32,830 bases of DNA from Campylobacteraceae bacterium (GTDB taxonomy: Bacteria > Campylobacterota > Campylobacteria > Campylobacterales > Campylobacteraceae): contig JAISQB010000086.1 in assembly GCA_031274495.1 (NCBI GenBank), positions 1 to 32,830 of the forward strand, read 5' to 3'. The notes under the pieces are model-generated. The model worked only from the letters and a program-made list of their open reading frames with translations, did not search any database and was not told where the DNA came from. The position numbers and the translations under genes are program-made. Each line of letters starts with the position of its first letter. The stretch's first letter is position 1. Below are positions 16,403-25,056 of the stretch, piece by piece.

Positions 16403-16947
16403 TGTTTTTTGTCATCCTCTAATATCAAAGTTTTTATCGAGCGGTTTGTGTAGATGCAGATATCCGCCGCTATCTCAAGACTCTCTTTTATCAAAGCCTC
16501 TTCGTCCATATCGGTGTGTCTGTTTAAGGCGCGCGCGGCTGAAATGGCGTAGTTGCCGCCGCTGCCTATCGCGGCTATTTGTCCGTCTTCGGGCTCTACG
16601 ACATCTCCTGTACCGCTTAGTATAAATATATGTTCACGGTTTAAAACTATCATCATAGCCTCTAAGCGCCTCAAATACTTATCTTTGCGCCACTCTTTAG
16701 AAAATTCTACGGCGGATTTTAAAAGGTCGCCCTTTTTTTGCTCCAGTATCTTTTCAAACATATCAAATAGATTGAAAGCGTCCGCCGTACTTCCCGCAAA
16801 TCCGCCAAGAACACTGCCGTTATAGAGCTTTCTTATCTTGACGGCGTTGCCTTTGAGGACGGTGTTGCCGAAAGTTACCTGTCCGTCCCCGCCGATGACC
16901 GATTTTCTCTTGCCCTTTATGGCTAAAATTGTAGTCGCGTGAAACAT
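16399..16947 (-). CDS. hslV: HslV peptidase subunit of HslUV protease
   Basis: Proteasome beta-type threonine peptidase, 182 residues. The reading starts MFHATTIL, so the catalytic Thr is expected at position 5 and three residues beyond the initiator Met must be removed. In E. coli-type HslV the Thr follows the Met directly. The same MFxATT start is familiar from Campylobacter and Helicobacter HslV. Other family segments: [49 protein letters not shown], and [17 protein letters not shown]. It overlaps hslU by 4 bases and lies 2 bases after rplI, so all are cotranscribed. Confidence 0.97.
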   Translation of the reverse strand: MFHATTILAIKGKRKSVIGGDGQVTFGNTVLKGNAVKIRKLYNGSVLGGFAGSTADAFNLFDMFEKILEQKKGDLLKSAVEFSKEWRKDKYLRRLEAMMIVLNREHIFILSGTGDVVEPEDGQIAAIGSGGNYAISAARALNRHTDMDEEALIKESLEIAADICIYTNRSIKTLILEDDKKQ

Positions 16948-16949
16948 AT

Positions 16950-17396
16950 CTATTCGCCTATAATCTCTACTGTGAGATTTGAGTGTATGCCGTGTCCGAG
17001 CTTTATCTGAATATCAAAAATACCAGTACTCTTTATCGGCAACTCTATCTCTATATGTTTTTTGTCTATCTCTATCTTGTGCTGCGTTTCGAGCTCTTTG
17101 GCTATCTCCTCTTTCGTGATAGCGCCAAACAAGCTTCCGTTCGCGCCCAAAGAGCGTCTTATGACAAGTTTTATGTTACTAAGCGTCTTATCTACGATTT
17201 TTAGCTGCTCTATCTGTGCTTGTGCGTCTGCTGCTTTCTTCTTTTGTTCGGCTTCATACTGGCGCACAACATCATTTGTGGCAAGTTTCGCAAGTCCTTT
17301 TCCCAAAAGAAAATTTTTGCCGTAGCCGTCCTTGACCTCTTTTATCTCGCCTGTTTTGCCAAGCCCTTTTACATCTTTTAAAAGTAAAACCCTCAT
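16950..17396 (-). CDS. rplI: 50S ribosomal protein L9
   Basis: Large-subunit protein binding 23S rRNA near the L1 stalk base; 148 residues as usual. The N-terminal domain has the L9 signature region ([20 protein letters not shown], then [13 protein letters not shown]). A Lys-rich connecting helix follows at about 50-75, then the C-terminal domain with [30 protein letters not shown] precedes the ATG. It sits 9 bases after argG and 2 bases before hslV, an unusual operon partner compared with the rpsF-rpsR-rplI group of many bacteria but the same as in C. jejuni. Confidence 0.97.
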   Translation of the reverse strand: MRVLLLKDVKGLGKTGEIKEVKDGYGKNFLLGKGLAKLATNDVVRQYEAEQKKKAADAQAQIEQLKIVDKTLSNIKLVIRRSLGANGSLFGAITKEEIAKELETQHKIEIDKKHIEIELPIKSTGIFDIQIKLGHGIHSNLTVEIIGE

Positions 17397-17405
17397 CGCC
17401 TCTCC

Positions 17406-18626
17406 CTACTGTTGTTTTTTATTCTTTCCGCTTATGATAAATCTAAGAGCGTTGAGCTTTATAAAGCCCGCCGCGTCTTTTTGGTTGTAAACTTCATCCT
17501 CTTCGAAGGTGCTAAACGCGGTATTGAAGAGGTTGTCCGTTTTTGAATCCCTGCCTATAACTATCACATTGCCTTTATAAAGTTTAAGTCTTACCGTTCC
17601 GTTTACGCTTGTTTGCGTCTTGTCTATCGCGGCTTGGAGCATTTCGCGCTCTGGGCTGAACCAAAAACCGTTATATATGAGGCTCGCGTAGCGCGGCATC
17701 AATTCATCTTTCAAATGCGCCGCTTCCCTATCAAGCGTTATGCTCTCTATCGCACGGTGCGCTTTTAGCATTATCGTGCCTCCGGGGGTTTCATAGCAGC
17801 CGCGTGATTTCATACCTACATACCTGTTTTCTACGATATCTGTTCTGCCGATACCGTTCTTCGCGCCGAGTTCATTTAGTGCTGTTAGCATTTGCGCGGG
17901 GCTTAAATCTTTGCCGTTTAATTTCACGGGGTCGCCGTTTTTGTACTCTATCTCTATAATTTCTGCTTTATCGGGAGCATTTTTGGGATCTACCGTCCAT
18001 CTCCACATACTATCTTCAGGCTCTTTGCTTGGGTCTTCCAAGACAAGTCCTTCGTAAGAGATATGTAGTAGATTGGCGTCCATAGAGTAGGGCGATTTCT
18101 CTCCTCTTTTTTCTATGCTGATGCCGTTTTGTTGTGCGTATTGCAGGAGTTTTTCGCGGGAGTTCAAATCCCACTCTCTCCACGGCGCAATGATGGTAAG
18201 GTCTGAGTTAAATCTTAAGTATCCTATCTCAAACCTAACCTGATCATTTCCCTTACCGGTAGCTCCGTGAGAAACTGCGTCTGCGCCCGTAAGAGCCGCT
18301 ATCTCGGCTTGTCTTTTTGCTATCAATGGGCGCGCTATGGAAGTTCCCAAAAGATATTCACCCTCATAAAGCGCGTTTGCCCTAAACATAGGAAAAACAT
18401 ACTCCCTTACAAACTCCTCTTTCAAATCTTCTATAAAAATATTCTCCGGTTTTATACCAAGCGAGATGGCTTTTTTGCGCGCCGGCTCGACCTCTTCGCC
18501 TTGTCCTATATCGGCTGTGAAAGTGACGACCTCACACTTATACTCATCTTGCAGCCATTTTAAAATAATACTCGTATCAAGTCCGCCCGAATAGGCTAAA
18601 ACTACCTTTTTGACGCTTTTTTTCAT
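17406..18626 (-). CDS. argG: Argininosuccinate synthase
   Basis: Joins citrulline and aspartate with ATP to make argininosuccinate, the penultimate step of arginine synthesis. Its 406 residues fit the family. The N-terminal ATP-pyrophosphatase loop AYSGGLDTS is at 11-19. Other motifs are [18 protein letters not shown], the substrate-binding stretch [17 protein letters not shown], and [17 protein letters not shown]. The start ATG has GAGG upstream. It is the first gene of the group running to era and is transcribed divergently from the lipoprotein gene at 18753. No arginine operator was recognised in the 126-base divergent region. Confidence 0.98.
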   Translation of the reverse strand: MKKSVKKVVLAYSGGLDTSIILKWLQDEYKCEVVTFTADIGQGEEVEPARKKAISLGIKPENIFIEDLKEEFVREYVFPMFRANALYEGEYLLGTSIARPLIAKRQAEIAALTGADAVSHGATGKGNDQVRFEIGYLRFNSDLTIIAPWREWDLNSREKLLQYAQQNGISIEKRGEKSPYSMDANLLHISYEGLVLEDPSKEPEDSMWRWTVDPKNAPDKAEIIEIEYKNGDPVKLNGKDLSPAQMLTALNELGAKNGIGRTDIVENRYVGMKSRGCYETPGGTIMLKAHRAIESITLDREAAHLKDELMPRYASLIYNGFWFSPEREMLQAAIDKTQTSVNGTVRLKLYKGNVIVIGRDSKTDNLFNTAFSTFEEDEVYNQKDAAGFIKLNALRFIISGKNKKQQ

Positions 18627-18716
18627 TGTAAAATCCTCAAGTAAAATAAAATACAGATGATATCTAAAATTAGATTAAAAAATGATATTGGAGCCCGTTT
18701 GTTACATAAAGTGTGA

Positions 18717-18722
18717 TAGAAT
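18717..18722 (+). promoter_or_regulatory. Candidate -10 box (TAGAAT) of the lipoprotein gene
   Basis: In the divergent region 18627-18752 the plus strand has GTGTGA followed by TAGAAT (18717-18722), 30 bases before the ATG. A TTGTTA upstream is spaced too closely to be a normal -35. The argG promoter must lie on the other strand of the same region; several AT-rich candidates exist there and none stands out. Confidence 0.35.
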
Positions 18723-18752
18723 ATAAGCTCATCTTAATAAAAAGGTTGTTTT

Positions 18753-19190
18753 ATGAAAAATGTTATATTGGTCATAGCCGCGCTGTTTTTGCTCTCGGGC
18801 TGCGTTTCAAAACACGATGTGGCTCTTGTGGGATTTAACACGGACGGCGTTTTAAAAGGTGTTTTTGATGAAGAGAACCAAACCGTAACCGTTACGATGA
18901 GTGACGGCGAAGTGTTGAAGGGCAAATACAGCTCATTTGACGATGAGGGCACGGTGATATTTGACAACGCTATAGGCTACTCGACAGGGGGCAGGCATTA
19001 CGGAAGAGGCACTTTCGGCGGTATCAGTATGGGGATAAACCTAAACTCCGAAAACAAAAAATACGCGCTTTTAACAAGTGAAACTTCATCTTTAAAGATG
19101 GAGATAACGATAGTCTTTCGAAGTTGGAGCAGAAACGGAATGGGCGAAGCAAAAACAAACGACGGAAGAGTTTATAAGATACAGTTTTGA
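18753..19190 (+). CDS. Small predicted lipoprotein of unknown function
   Basis: A 145-residue protein with a clear lipoprotein signal: MKNVILVIAALF, then the lipobox LLSGC with Cys17 as the lipidated residue. The +2 residue is Val, so outer-membrane sorting is likely. The mature part is rich in short beta-strand patterns (NQTVTVTMSDGEVLKGKYSS; EGTVIFDNA), a Gly-rich loop (GRHYGRGTFGGISMG) and a final strand GRVYKIQF. This resembles a small beta-sandwich or SH3-like fold, but I do not recognise the family. SD AAGG with 7-base spacing. It stands alone between the argG group and nadK, with its own likely promoter and a hairpin after it. Function unknown. Confidence 0.85.
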   Translation: MKNVILVIAALFLLSGCVSKHDVALVGFNTDGVLKGVFDEENQTVTVTMSDGEVLKGKYSSFDDEGTVIFDNAIGYSTGGRHYGRGTFGGISMGINLNSENKKYALLTSETSSLKMEITIVFRSWSRNGMGEAKTNDGRVYKIQF

Positions 19191-19203
19191 TATTAAATTG
19201 AGA

Positions 19204-19239
19204 TGAAGCATCGGAGGCAATTAACTCTTTGATGCTTCA
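19204..19239 (+). terminator. Weak hairpin after the lipoprotein gene
   Basis: A 9-bp inverted repeat TGAAGCATC (19204-19212) / GATGCTTCA (19231-19239) with an 18-base loop, starting 14 bases past the stop. The tail (ATATTTAAATAAT) is AT-rich but has no solid T-run. A second possible hairpin with a TTTTT tail lies near 19275-19302. Nothing coding is seen in 19191-19329. Confidence 0.4.
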
Positions 19240-19316
19240 ATATTTAAATAATGTAATAAAAACAATTTTAAGGCAAAATCGCCGTGCCGTTCTTCGGTTT
19301 TTCAAAAATAATATGC

Positions 19317-19322
19317 TACAAT
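19317..19322 (+). promoter_or_regulatory. Promoter -10 box (TACAAT) directly before nadK
   Basis: The sequence ATGC followed by TACAAT (19317-19322) ends 7 bases before the nadK ATG, and a T-run (TTTTTC) lies upstream. A start of transcription 7 bases past the box would fall at the ATG itself, giving a leaderless or nearly leaderless message for the whole 13-gene run. No SD sequence is present before this ATG, which agrees. Confidence 0.5.
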
Positions 19323-19329
19323 CGCGCTT

Positions 19330-20187
19330 ATGTTAAAAAAATCCATCAATTTTAAAACCATCGGTCTTATATTGCGTAAAGAGACGCATCTGAAAAAAGA
19401 GTATGAAAAGATACAAGATATTTTCGCTGCGTTTGGCGCCAAGGTCATCTTGGAAGAGAATAGTGCGAATACTATCGGTCTAAATGGACTTCCCATTAAA
19501 GAGTTGTCTTCTGCTTGCGACCTTCTTATATCGCTTGGCGGGGACGGTACACTTTTGTGGACGGCTCGGGAGAGTTTTAGCTTTCAGGTGCCTATCCTTG
19601 GTATTTGCGCTGGTAGATTGGGCTATCTTACCGTTTTGAAGATGGACGAGCTTGAAGATTTTGCCGCTAAGCTCTATAAGGGTGAGTATAAGATAAATAC
19701 GCGGGCAATGTTTGATGTGACGCTGAAAAAAGGCAAGAGAGAGACAAAAAGCACAGCCTTTAACGAAGTGGTTTTTACGCGCGCCAAAATCGCATCTATG
19801 GCTACGATAGAGGCTTACGCGAATGGGGAGCATTTTAACTCATATTTTGGAGACGGCGTACTGCTCTCTACGCCAAACGGCTCTACCGCTTACAATCTCT
19901 CGTGCGGCGGTCCTATCGTGTTGCCGCAAACGCAGGCGATGATATTGACGCCTATCTGTCCGCACTCTTTGACGCAGCGCTCAATCGTCCTTTTTAATGA
20001 CTACGAGATAACTCTGAAAAGTAAAGATAACACCGTGGTTATCATAGATGGACAAGATGTGTATGATATGCAAAATTTCGATTCCGTGAGCGTCAAATAC
20101 GCCAAAAACGGCGCGAAATTGGTCGGCAAAGTAGAACAGAGCGATTTTAGCGCGCTAAAAGAGAAGCTCCTATGGGGGCATAAGTGA
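19330..20187 (+). CDS. nadK: NAD kinase
   Basis: Phosphorylates NAD to NADP with ATP or polyphosphate, setting the NADPH pool. Its 285 residues fit. Motifs: GGDGT at 70-74 inside LISLGGDGTLLW, then the NE/D motif AFNEVVFTR, the conserved GDGVLLSTPNGSTAYNLSCG stretch that forms the NAD and metal site, and a C-terminal strand set ending near DGQDVYDM. First gene of the long plus-strand run; overlaps recN by 4 bases. The ATG lacks an SD and lies 7 bases after a TACAAT box. nadK-recN adjacency is common in Campylobacterota and other bacteria. Confidence 0.97.
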   Translation: MLKKSINFKTIGLILRKETHLKKEYEKIQDIFAAFGAKVILEENSANTIGLNGLPIKELSSACDLLISLGGDGTLLWTARESFSFQVPILGICAGRLGYLTVLKMDELEDFAAKLYKGEYKINTRAMFDVTLKKGKRETKSTAFNEVVFTRAKIASMATIEAYANGEHFNSYFGDGVLLSTPNGSTAYNLSCGGPIVLPQTQAMILTPICPHSLTQRSIVLFNDYEITLKSKDNTVVIIDGQDVYDMQNFDSVSVKYAKNGAKLVGKVEQSDFSALKEKLLWGHK

Positions 20188-21719
20188 TAGAGAGTTTTTA
20201 CCTAAAAGAGCATTTAAGTTTTAATGAAGAGAGGCTTCGTTTTAAAGAAGGGCTTATCGTATTTTCAGGTCCCAGCGGTGCGGGAAAATCGGTCTTTTTT
20301 AGCGCGCTTTTGTCGGTATTTGGCTTTAGCACCAGCGACGCGGCAGTGCTTGAGGCGGTTACGGACAGCGAGCTTCCTTTGGAAGAGTACGGCATAGAAA
20401 AAGAGGCGATAACTATCTTTAAATCCATCAAGCAAAAGAGTGCGCGCTACTTTGTCAATTCGCAAAATATCTCCCAAAAAGCACTCAAACAACTCACCTC
20501 AAATTTTATCGACTACCTCTCTTTACGTGACAGCGGAGAGTTTGAAAACAGTTCGCTTTTAGCCCTGCTTGACGCGTACGCGGCGAAAAACGACCCTTCG
20601 CATACGCAAAAATTTGACGCTTACAAAGAGTGTTATGATAAATTTATCGATATAAAAAACGCTCTTGAGGCGGTCAAAAACGAAGAGTTAAAGATAAACG
20701 AATTAAAAGAGTTTGCCGCTTACGAGATAGCTAAGATAGAGGCTGTGAACCCTAAAATCGGCGAAGATGAAGAGTTGATGGAGTTCAAAAAAAGACTCTC
20801 GAAAAAAGAGAAGATACAAGAGGCTTTGGCGTCAGCGGAGGCTATATTTGAGAGTGAGCGCTCCGTTAGCCACGCACTTGATTTGATAGGGTGCGAGAGC
20901 GCTTTGTTTGATGAAGCGATGAACTTTTTGCGCGCCGCTTTTGAGGGGGAGACGCAAAAGATAAATGAGCTTGAAGATGTTGATGTGGAGAGTGTTTTGG
21001 ATAGGATAGAGCAACTTAGCGCCTTGAAAAATCGCTTCGGCTCTATCGAGGAGACACTGGAACATCTGAAAAAACGCAAAGAGGAGTTGGCGCGTTATGA
21101 GAATATAAGCTTTGAGAAAAAGTCGCTTGAGGCGGAGTTTGAAAAGTTAAAAGACGAGCTTGAAAAAGCGGCGCAAAAGCTCTCAACTTCACGCGATAAA
21201 TTCTTAAATACACTTGAAAAATTAATCAATAGCTATCTTGAAAAAATGTATCTGAAACCTTGCTCTATAAATATGACTAAGACAGCCCCTTATGATTTGG
21301 GCGCGGAAGAGATGAGCGTAACTTTGGAAAATACGGAAGTTAAAAAGATAAGTGCGGGCGAGTTTAACAGGCTGCGCCTTAGCTTTATCGCCGCGGGCAA
21401 TGAGGTCAAATTAAACGGTGGTGGGGTTTTGATATTGGACGAGATAGACTCAAATCTAAGCGGAAAAGAGTCTATGAGCGTGGCGAATGTTTTAAAAGAG
21501 ATTTCAGCCAATTATCAGATATTTGCCATCTCGCACCATCCGCAGTTATCCTCTTGCGCGAAACAGCATTTTCTTGTCTGGAAAAAGGATAACCAAAGCC
21601 ATATAAAAGAGTTGGATGAAGAGGGTAGGATAGAGGAGCTTTCGCGTATGATAAGCGGTGAGAATATAACAGACAAAGCGCGCGAATTTGCAAAAACTTT
21701 AAGACGGGACAATAGATGA
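20184..21719 (+). CDS. recN: DNA repair ATPase RecN
   Basis: SMC-like ATPase involved in double-strand break repair. Its 511 residues are slightly shorter than the E. coli protein (about 550). The Walker A GPSGAGKS is at 29-36. A long, Lys/Glu-rich coiled coil occupies about 140-345. The ABC signature reads SAGEF (390-394) rather than LSGGE, and Walker B is VLILDE (415-420), followed by the H-loop region AISHHPQL. The altered signature and short coiled coil are compatible with the Campylobacterota RecN group; I cannot verify this by alignment. The start is GTG, overlapping the nadK stop (GTGA). Overlaps tatD by 4 bases. Confidence 0.9.
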   Translation: MIESFYLKEHLSFNEERLRFKEGLIVFSGPSGAGKSVFFSALLSVFGFSTSDAAVLEAVTDSELPLEEYGIEKEAITIFKSIKQKSARYFVNSQNISQKALKQLTSNFIDYLSLRDSGEFENSSLLALLDAYAAKNDPSHTQKFDAYKECYDKFIDIKNALEAVKNEELKINELKEFAAYEIAKIEAVNPKIGEDEELMEFKKRLSKKEKIQEALASAEAIFESERSVSHALDLIGCESALFDEAMNFLRAAFEGETQKINELEDVDVESVLDRIEQLSALKNRFGSIEETLEHLKKRKEELARYENISFEKKSLEAEFEKLKDELEKAAQKLSTSRDKFLNTLEKLINSYLEKMYLKPCSINMTKTAPYDLGAEEMSVTLENTEVKKISAGEFNRLRLSFIAAGNEVKLNGGGVLILDEIDSNLSGKESMSVANVLKEISANYQIFAISHHPQLSSCAKQHFLVWKKDNQSHIKELDEEGRIEELSRMISGENITDKAREFAKTLRRDNR

Positions 21720-22513
21720 TTATAGACACGCATTGCCATTTGGACGACGGTAGATTTACGGATGATTTGGATGAAGTGATAAAAAGAGCGCAGGCGGCGG
21801 AAGTTACGGGTATACTGATACCGGGGGCTGATATTTTCGACCTGCCTAAAGCAAGAGAGATCGCGTACGGATATGATAATATTTTTTACGCGGCTGGTGT
21901 GCATCCCTATCACCATAAAGATTATGATGAGAGCGTTTTGGAAGAGCATCTAAAAGATGAGCGCTGTATAGCGGTGGGCGAGTGCGGATTGGACTATTTT
22001 AGACTGCCTAAAGATGAAGATGAAAAGATAAAAGAGATAGCGGAGCAAAAAGAGGTTTTTATAGCCCAGATAGAGCTCGCAAAGCGACTTGATAAGCCGT
22101 TAATAGTACACATAAGAGAGGCAAACGAAGATAGTTTTGATATCTTAAACAGCTATACGGGCATCACCGGAGCGCTGCACTGTTACAATGCTTCACAGTT
22201 GCTGCTGGAGTTGAAAGAAAATTTTTATTTTGCCGTGGGCGGAGTTTTGACCTTTCAAAACGCTAAAAATTTGGTAGATATTTTGCCCAAAATTCCAAAA
22301 GATAGACTTTTATTTGAGACGGACGCCCCCTATCTTACGCCTCATCCTCATAGAGGAGAGCGAAATGAGCCCTCATACACAAGGTATGTTGTCAAAAAAG
22401 CGAGTGAAATCTTAAACACAAGCGAAGAAGAGCTTTCAAAGCTAAGTTCCGATAATGCTAAGCGTATTTTTAAAGCCTTTAGCAAGGGTAACTCAGCTAA
22501 AATGTCCAGTTAA
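21716..22513 (+). CDS. tatD: TatD-family metal-dependent hydrolase/DNase
   Basis: TIM-barrel amidohydrolase-type nuclease of the TatD/YcfH family, 265 residues. Metal ligands are visible: the DTHCHL pair (H6, H8), the Glu of AVGECGLDYFR, the His of PLIVHIREA, the His of ALHCYNAS and the Asp of LFETDAPYLTP. The last is followed by the HPHRGERNEP loop typical of the family. The ATG overlaps the recN stop (ATGA). Likely roles are 3'-5' DNA exonuclease or quality-control nuclease; the physiological substrate is uncertain. Confidence 0.94.
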   Translation: MIIDTHCHLDDGRFTDDLDEVIKRAQAAEVTGILIPGADIFDLPKAREIAYGYDNIFYAAGVHPYHHKDYDESVLEEHLKDERCIAVGECGLDYFRLPKDEDEKIKEIAEQKEVFIAQIELAKRLDKPLIVHIREANEDSFDILNSYTGITGALHCYNASQLLLELKENFYFAVGGVLTFQNAKNLVDILPKIPKDRLLFETDAPYLTPHPHRGERNEPSYTRYVVKKASEILNTSEEELSKLSSDNAKRIFKAFSKGNSAKMSS

Positions 22514-22532
22514 ATTATTTTCAAGGATATGA

Positions 22533-23747
22533 ATGAAACGATTATTGGCCGCTCTGGTCTTAAGCGCTATTTACAGCTTTGGTTATTTTATAGTGGAAGA
22601 TGACTACGCCAAACAGGTAGAGGTACTACAAAGTCTCGATATAGACACCTCTTTTTTACAGGATACCGTTTTCACCTCTATGAGGGATAATATGAGAAAT
22701 TATAAGACAAAACAGTTTTTGCGTGTACTTGAAAACGGCGCGCAATTCGCCCCCATACTTACAACGATGATAGAAGAAGCTAAGATACCGGATGTTTTTT
22801 TGTATCTTGCGATGGCGGAGTCAGGCTTTTCGACAAACGCTTACTCCAAAGCTAAAGCAAGCGGTCTTTGGCAATTTATGGCACCGACGGCTAAGAAATA
22901 TAACCTTTTGATTGATGATTATGTGGACGAGAGGCGCGACCCCGTAAAGTCCACGGAGGCTGCGATAAAGTATCTGCAGGCTCTGCACGATAGATTTGGC
23001 AAATGGTACCTCGCGGCTATGGCTTACAACTGTGGCGAGGGTAGAGTCTCAAAAGCGATTACGCAAGCGGGCACCGACAGCCTTTATGTGCTTTTGGACG
23101 AAAATAAAAAATACCTGCCCAAAGAGACAAGAGACTACATACGAAAGATAGTCGTTATGGCGTACCTTTCGCAGGATGTGAATTTTCTATTGGATAACGA
23201 GGCAAGCCACGTATTAAACAGCGGCAATATGAGTCCTTCGTTTGTGAAAGCCGATATATACGGCGGCTCATCTTTGGCGGATGTGGCGGAAGCTATCGAT
23301 ATGCCCTTAAAAGAGCTGTTAGCCTATAATACGCACCTAAAATACTTTTTTACCCCGCCAAATAAAGACACATATCACATATATATCCCTTCCGATAAAC
23401 TCGCTCTTTTTGAAACTAACTTTAAGATAGAAAGAGGCGGCTCGAAGTATTATGTCTATACGGTGGAAAAAGGGGATTCACTCCAAAAGATAGCCAAACG
23501 GTATGATGTAAGTTATCAGGTAATAAAAGATTTCAACAGTATCAGATCCGACATCATCAGAGCGGGGCAGAAGCTTATAGTGCCCACAGCTTATACGACA
23601 AGATACTATACGATACAAAGCGGCGATACTTTGCAGTCAATCTCTACAAAGTACAAATTAACAGTAGCGCAGCTGATGCAGACTAACAATCTCAAAGACT
23701 CAACTATATTCCCGGGAGCTAAACTTGAAATACCAATGGGCAACTAA
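22533..23747 (+). CDS. mltD: MltD-like membrane-bound lytic murein transglycosylase with two LysM domains
   Basis: Cleaves the glycan strand of peptidoglycan in the periplasm. The 404 residues have an N-terminal signal sequence (MKRLLAALVLSAIYSFGYF) without a lipobox. The SLT domain at about 75-215 has the catalytic Glu96 in YLAMAESGFS, followed by SKAKASGLWQFM and AMAYNCGEGRV. Two LysM modules lie at about 306-350 (YTVEKGDSLQKIAKRY) and 358-401 (YTIQSGDTLQSISTKY). SD AAGGAT lies just upstream. The gene is 19 bases after tatD and overlaps rlpA by 23 bases. It shares a transcript with RlpA, another glycan-strand enzyme, suggesting joint action at the septum or during growth. Confidence 0.95.
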   Translation: MKRLLAALVLSAIYSFGYFIVEDDYAKQVEVLQSLDIDTSFLQDTVFTSMRDNMRNYKTKQFLRVLENGAQFAPILTTMIEEAKIPDVFLYLAMAESGFSTNAYSKAKASGLWQFMAPTAKKYNLLIDDYVDERRDPVKSTEAAIKYLQALHDRFGKWYLAAMAYNCGEGRVSKAITQAGTDSLYVLLDENKKYLPKETRDYIRKIVVMAYLSQDVNFLLDNEASHVLNSGNMSPSFVKADIYGGSSLADVAEAIDMPLKELLAYNTHLKYFFTPPNKDTYHIYIPSDKLALFETNFKIERGGSKYYVYTVEKGDSLQKIAKRYDVSYQVIKDFNSIRSDIIRAGQKLIVPTAYTTRYYTIQSGDTLQSISTKYKLTVAQLMQTNNLKDSTIFPGAKLEIPMGN

Positions 23748-24474
23748 CGCAACTGTCGCGCTTTTGGCGGTTTTTATGTTTAGTGGTTGTACAAGCAAAA
23801 ACGCTGTTGTTAACACAAGAGGCGGCGGGATAAAAGACTCTCCCCAAATGCACCAAGCCACCCTAAAGCCTTATAAGATAGCGGGCAAAACTTACTATCC
23901 CACGCAAGTGAGCGTAGGCGATACGATGAGCGGTGTGGCGAGTTGGTACGGCAGGGATTTTCACGGCAAACCAACCTCAAACGGCGAAACATACAATATG
24001 CACGCCCTCACCGCCGCGCATAAGACATTTCCGATGAATACGATAGTCAAAGTTACAAACAGACGCAACGACAAAACCGTCGTCGTCCGTATCAACGACA
24101 GGGGTCCGTTTGTGGCAAATCGCATTATAGATTTAAGCTACGCAGCGGCAAAGCAGATAGGCTTGGATATCATAGGAACCGCGCCCGCAACGGTCGAAGT
24201 ACTTGGATTTCAAGGCTCTGGAAGAGGCGAGAGAAGTGTCGTGATAAGCGACTTTGATGTACAGATAGGCGCGTTTAAAAACAGAAGCGGCGCACAGATT
24301 TATCAACAAGAGCACAATAACGAGGGCGGCAGATACGAGGCAATCATCCAAGAGGGTTATCTGGATAACGAGAAGATCTACCGCGTCTGGCTTAGAGGCT
24401 TCAATAGCGAAGGTGAAGCGCGAGATTTTATCGCTAACGGCAGATACCAAGGCGCATTTATAGTGCGGGAGTAG
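23725..24474 (+). CDS. rlpA: RlpA-like septal-ring lipoprotein with SPOR domain
   Basis: Outer-membrane lipoprotein; RlpA of Pseudomonas is a lytic transglycosylase acting on denuded glycans. Of 249 residues, a lipoprotein signal ends at FSGC with Cys22. A double-psi beta-barrel (RlpA) domain covers about 65-155, including GVASWYGRDFHGKPTSNGE, the ALTAAHKTFPMNT segment, and VVRINDRGPFVANRIIDLS. A C-terminal SPOR domain at about 172-248 (FDVQIGAFKNRSGA onward) binds denuded peptidoglycan. The start is TTG, 23 bases inside mltD, with GGGAG upstream; the hydrophobic lipoprotein signal begins within ten residues, which favours this start. Confidence 0.93.
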   Translation: MKYQWATNATVALLAVFMFSGCTSKNAVVNTRGGGIKDSPQMHQATLKPYKIAGKTYYPTQVSVGDTMSGVASWYGRDFHGKPTSNGETYNMHALTAAHKTFPMNTIVKVTNRRNDKTVVVRINDRGPFVANRIIDLSYAAAKQIGLDIIGTAPATVEVLGFQGSGRGERSVVISDFDVQIGAFKNRSGAQIYQQEHNNEGGRYEAIIQEGYLDNEKIYRVWLRGFNSEGEARDFIANGRYQGAFIVRE

Positions 24475-24483
24475 GACAAAAAT

Positions 24484-25056
24484 ATGACAAATATTTCACG
24501 CAAAACAAAAGAGACGGATATAGAGCTTTCTTTGGAGTTGCACGGCGGCGGCAAGAGTAAGATAGATACCGGCATAGGCTTTTTTGACCATATGCTGGAG
24601 GCTTTGAGCAAGCACGCTTTTTTGGATCTGGAGCTTAAGTGCAAGGGCGATATCAATGTCGATTTTCACCACAGCGTGGAAGATGTCGGTATCGTTATCG
24701 GGCAAGCTTTGCAAAAAGAGATATTTCCCGTTAAAAATATGGAGAGATTCGGCGAAGCGGTTATCTTACTGGACGAAGCCGCGGTAAGCTGCGTTATAGA
24801 TTTAAGCGGACGGGCTTTTTTCTTTTGCGATCTGCCGCTTGAAAATAAAGTAGGGGAGTTTGATGCTGAGCTTGCCGAAGAGTTTTTCAGAGCCTTAGTG
24901 GTCAATGCCGGCATCAGCGTGCATTTGACATTTGTGCGCGGCAAAAACCGTCACCACATCATAGAAGCGGCGTTCAAATCATTCGCGGTAGCTCTTCGCA
25001 GGGCGGTCGCGGAGAACAAAAGAGCGCAGATACCAAGCACAAAAGGCGTACTGTGA
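24484..25056 (+). CDS. hisB: Imidazoleglycerol-phosphate dehydratase
   Basis: Dehydrates imidazole glycerol phosphate to imidazole acetol phosphate in histidine synthesis. The 190 residues correspond to the monofunctional dehydratase, with no histidinol-phosphatase domain. The manganese-binding repeats are visible as GIGFFDHMLEALSKHA with DFHHSVEDVGIVIG, and later HLTFVRGKNRHHIIEAAFKS. The C-terminus ends PSTKGVL as usual. It lies 9 bases after rlpA and overlaps kdsC by 4 bases. It is the only histidine gene here, embedded in an envelope operon, so histidine genes are scattered in this genome. Confidence 0.97.
   Translation: MTNISRKTKETDIELSLELHGGGKSKIDTGIGFFDHMLEALSKHAFLDLELKCKGDINVDFHHSVEDVGIVIGQALQKEIFPVKNMERFGEAVILLDEAAVSCVIDLSGRAFFFCDLPLENKVGEFDAELAEEFFRALVVNAGISVHLTFVRGKNRHHIIEAAFKSFAVALRRAVAENKRAQIPSTKGVL

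Noticed and set aside
20198-21949. Several minus-strand frames opposite recN and tatD (up to 144 codons).
   Set aside because: They overlap confidently identified genes throughout, have no ribosome binding sites, and give no recognisable protein.
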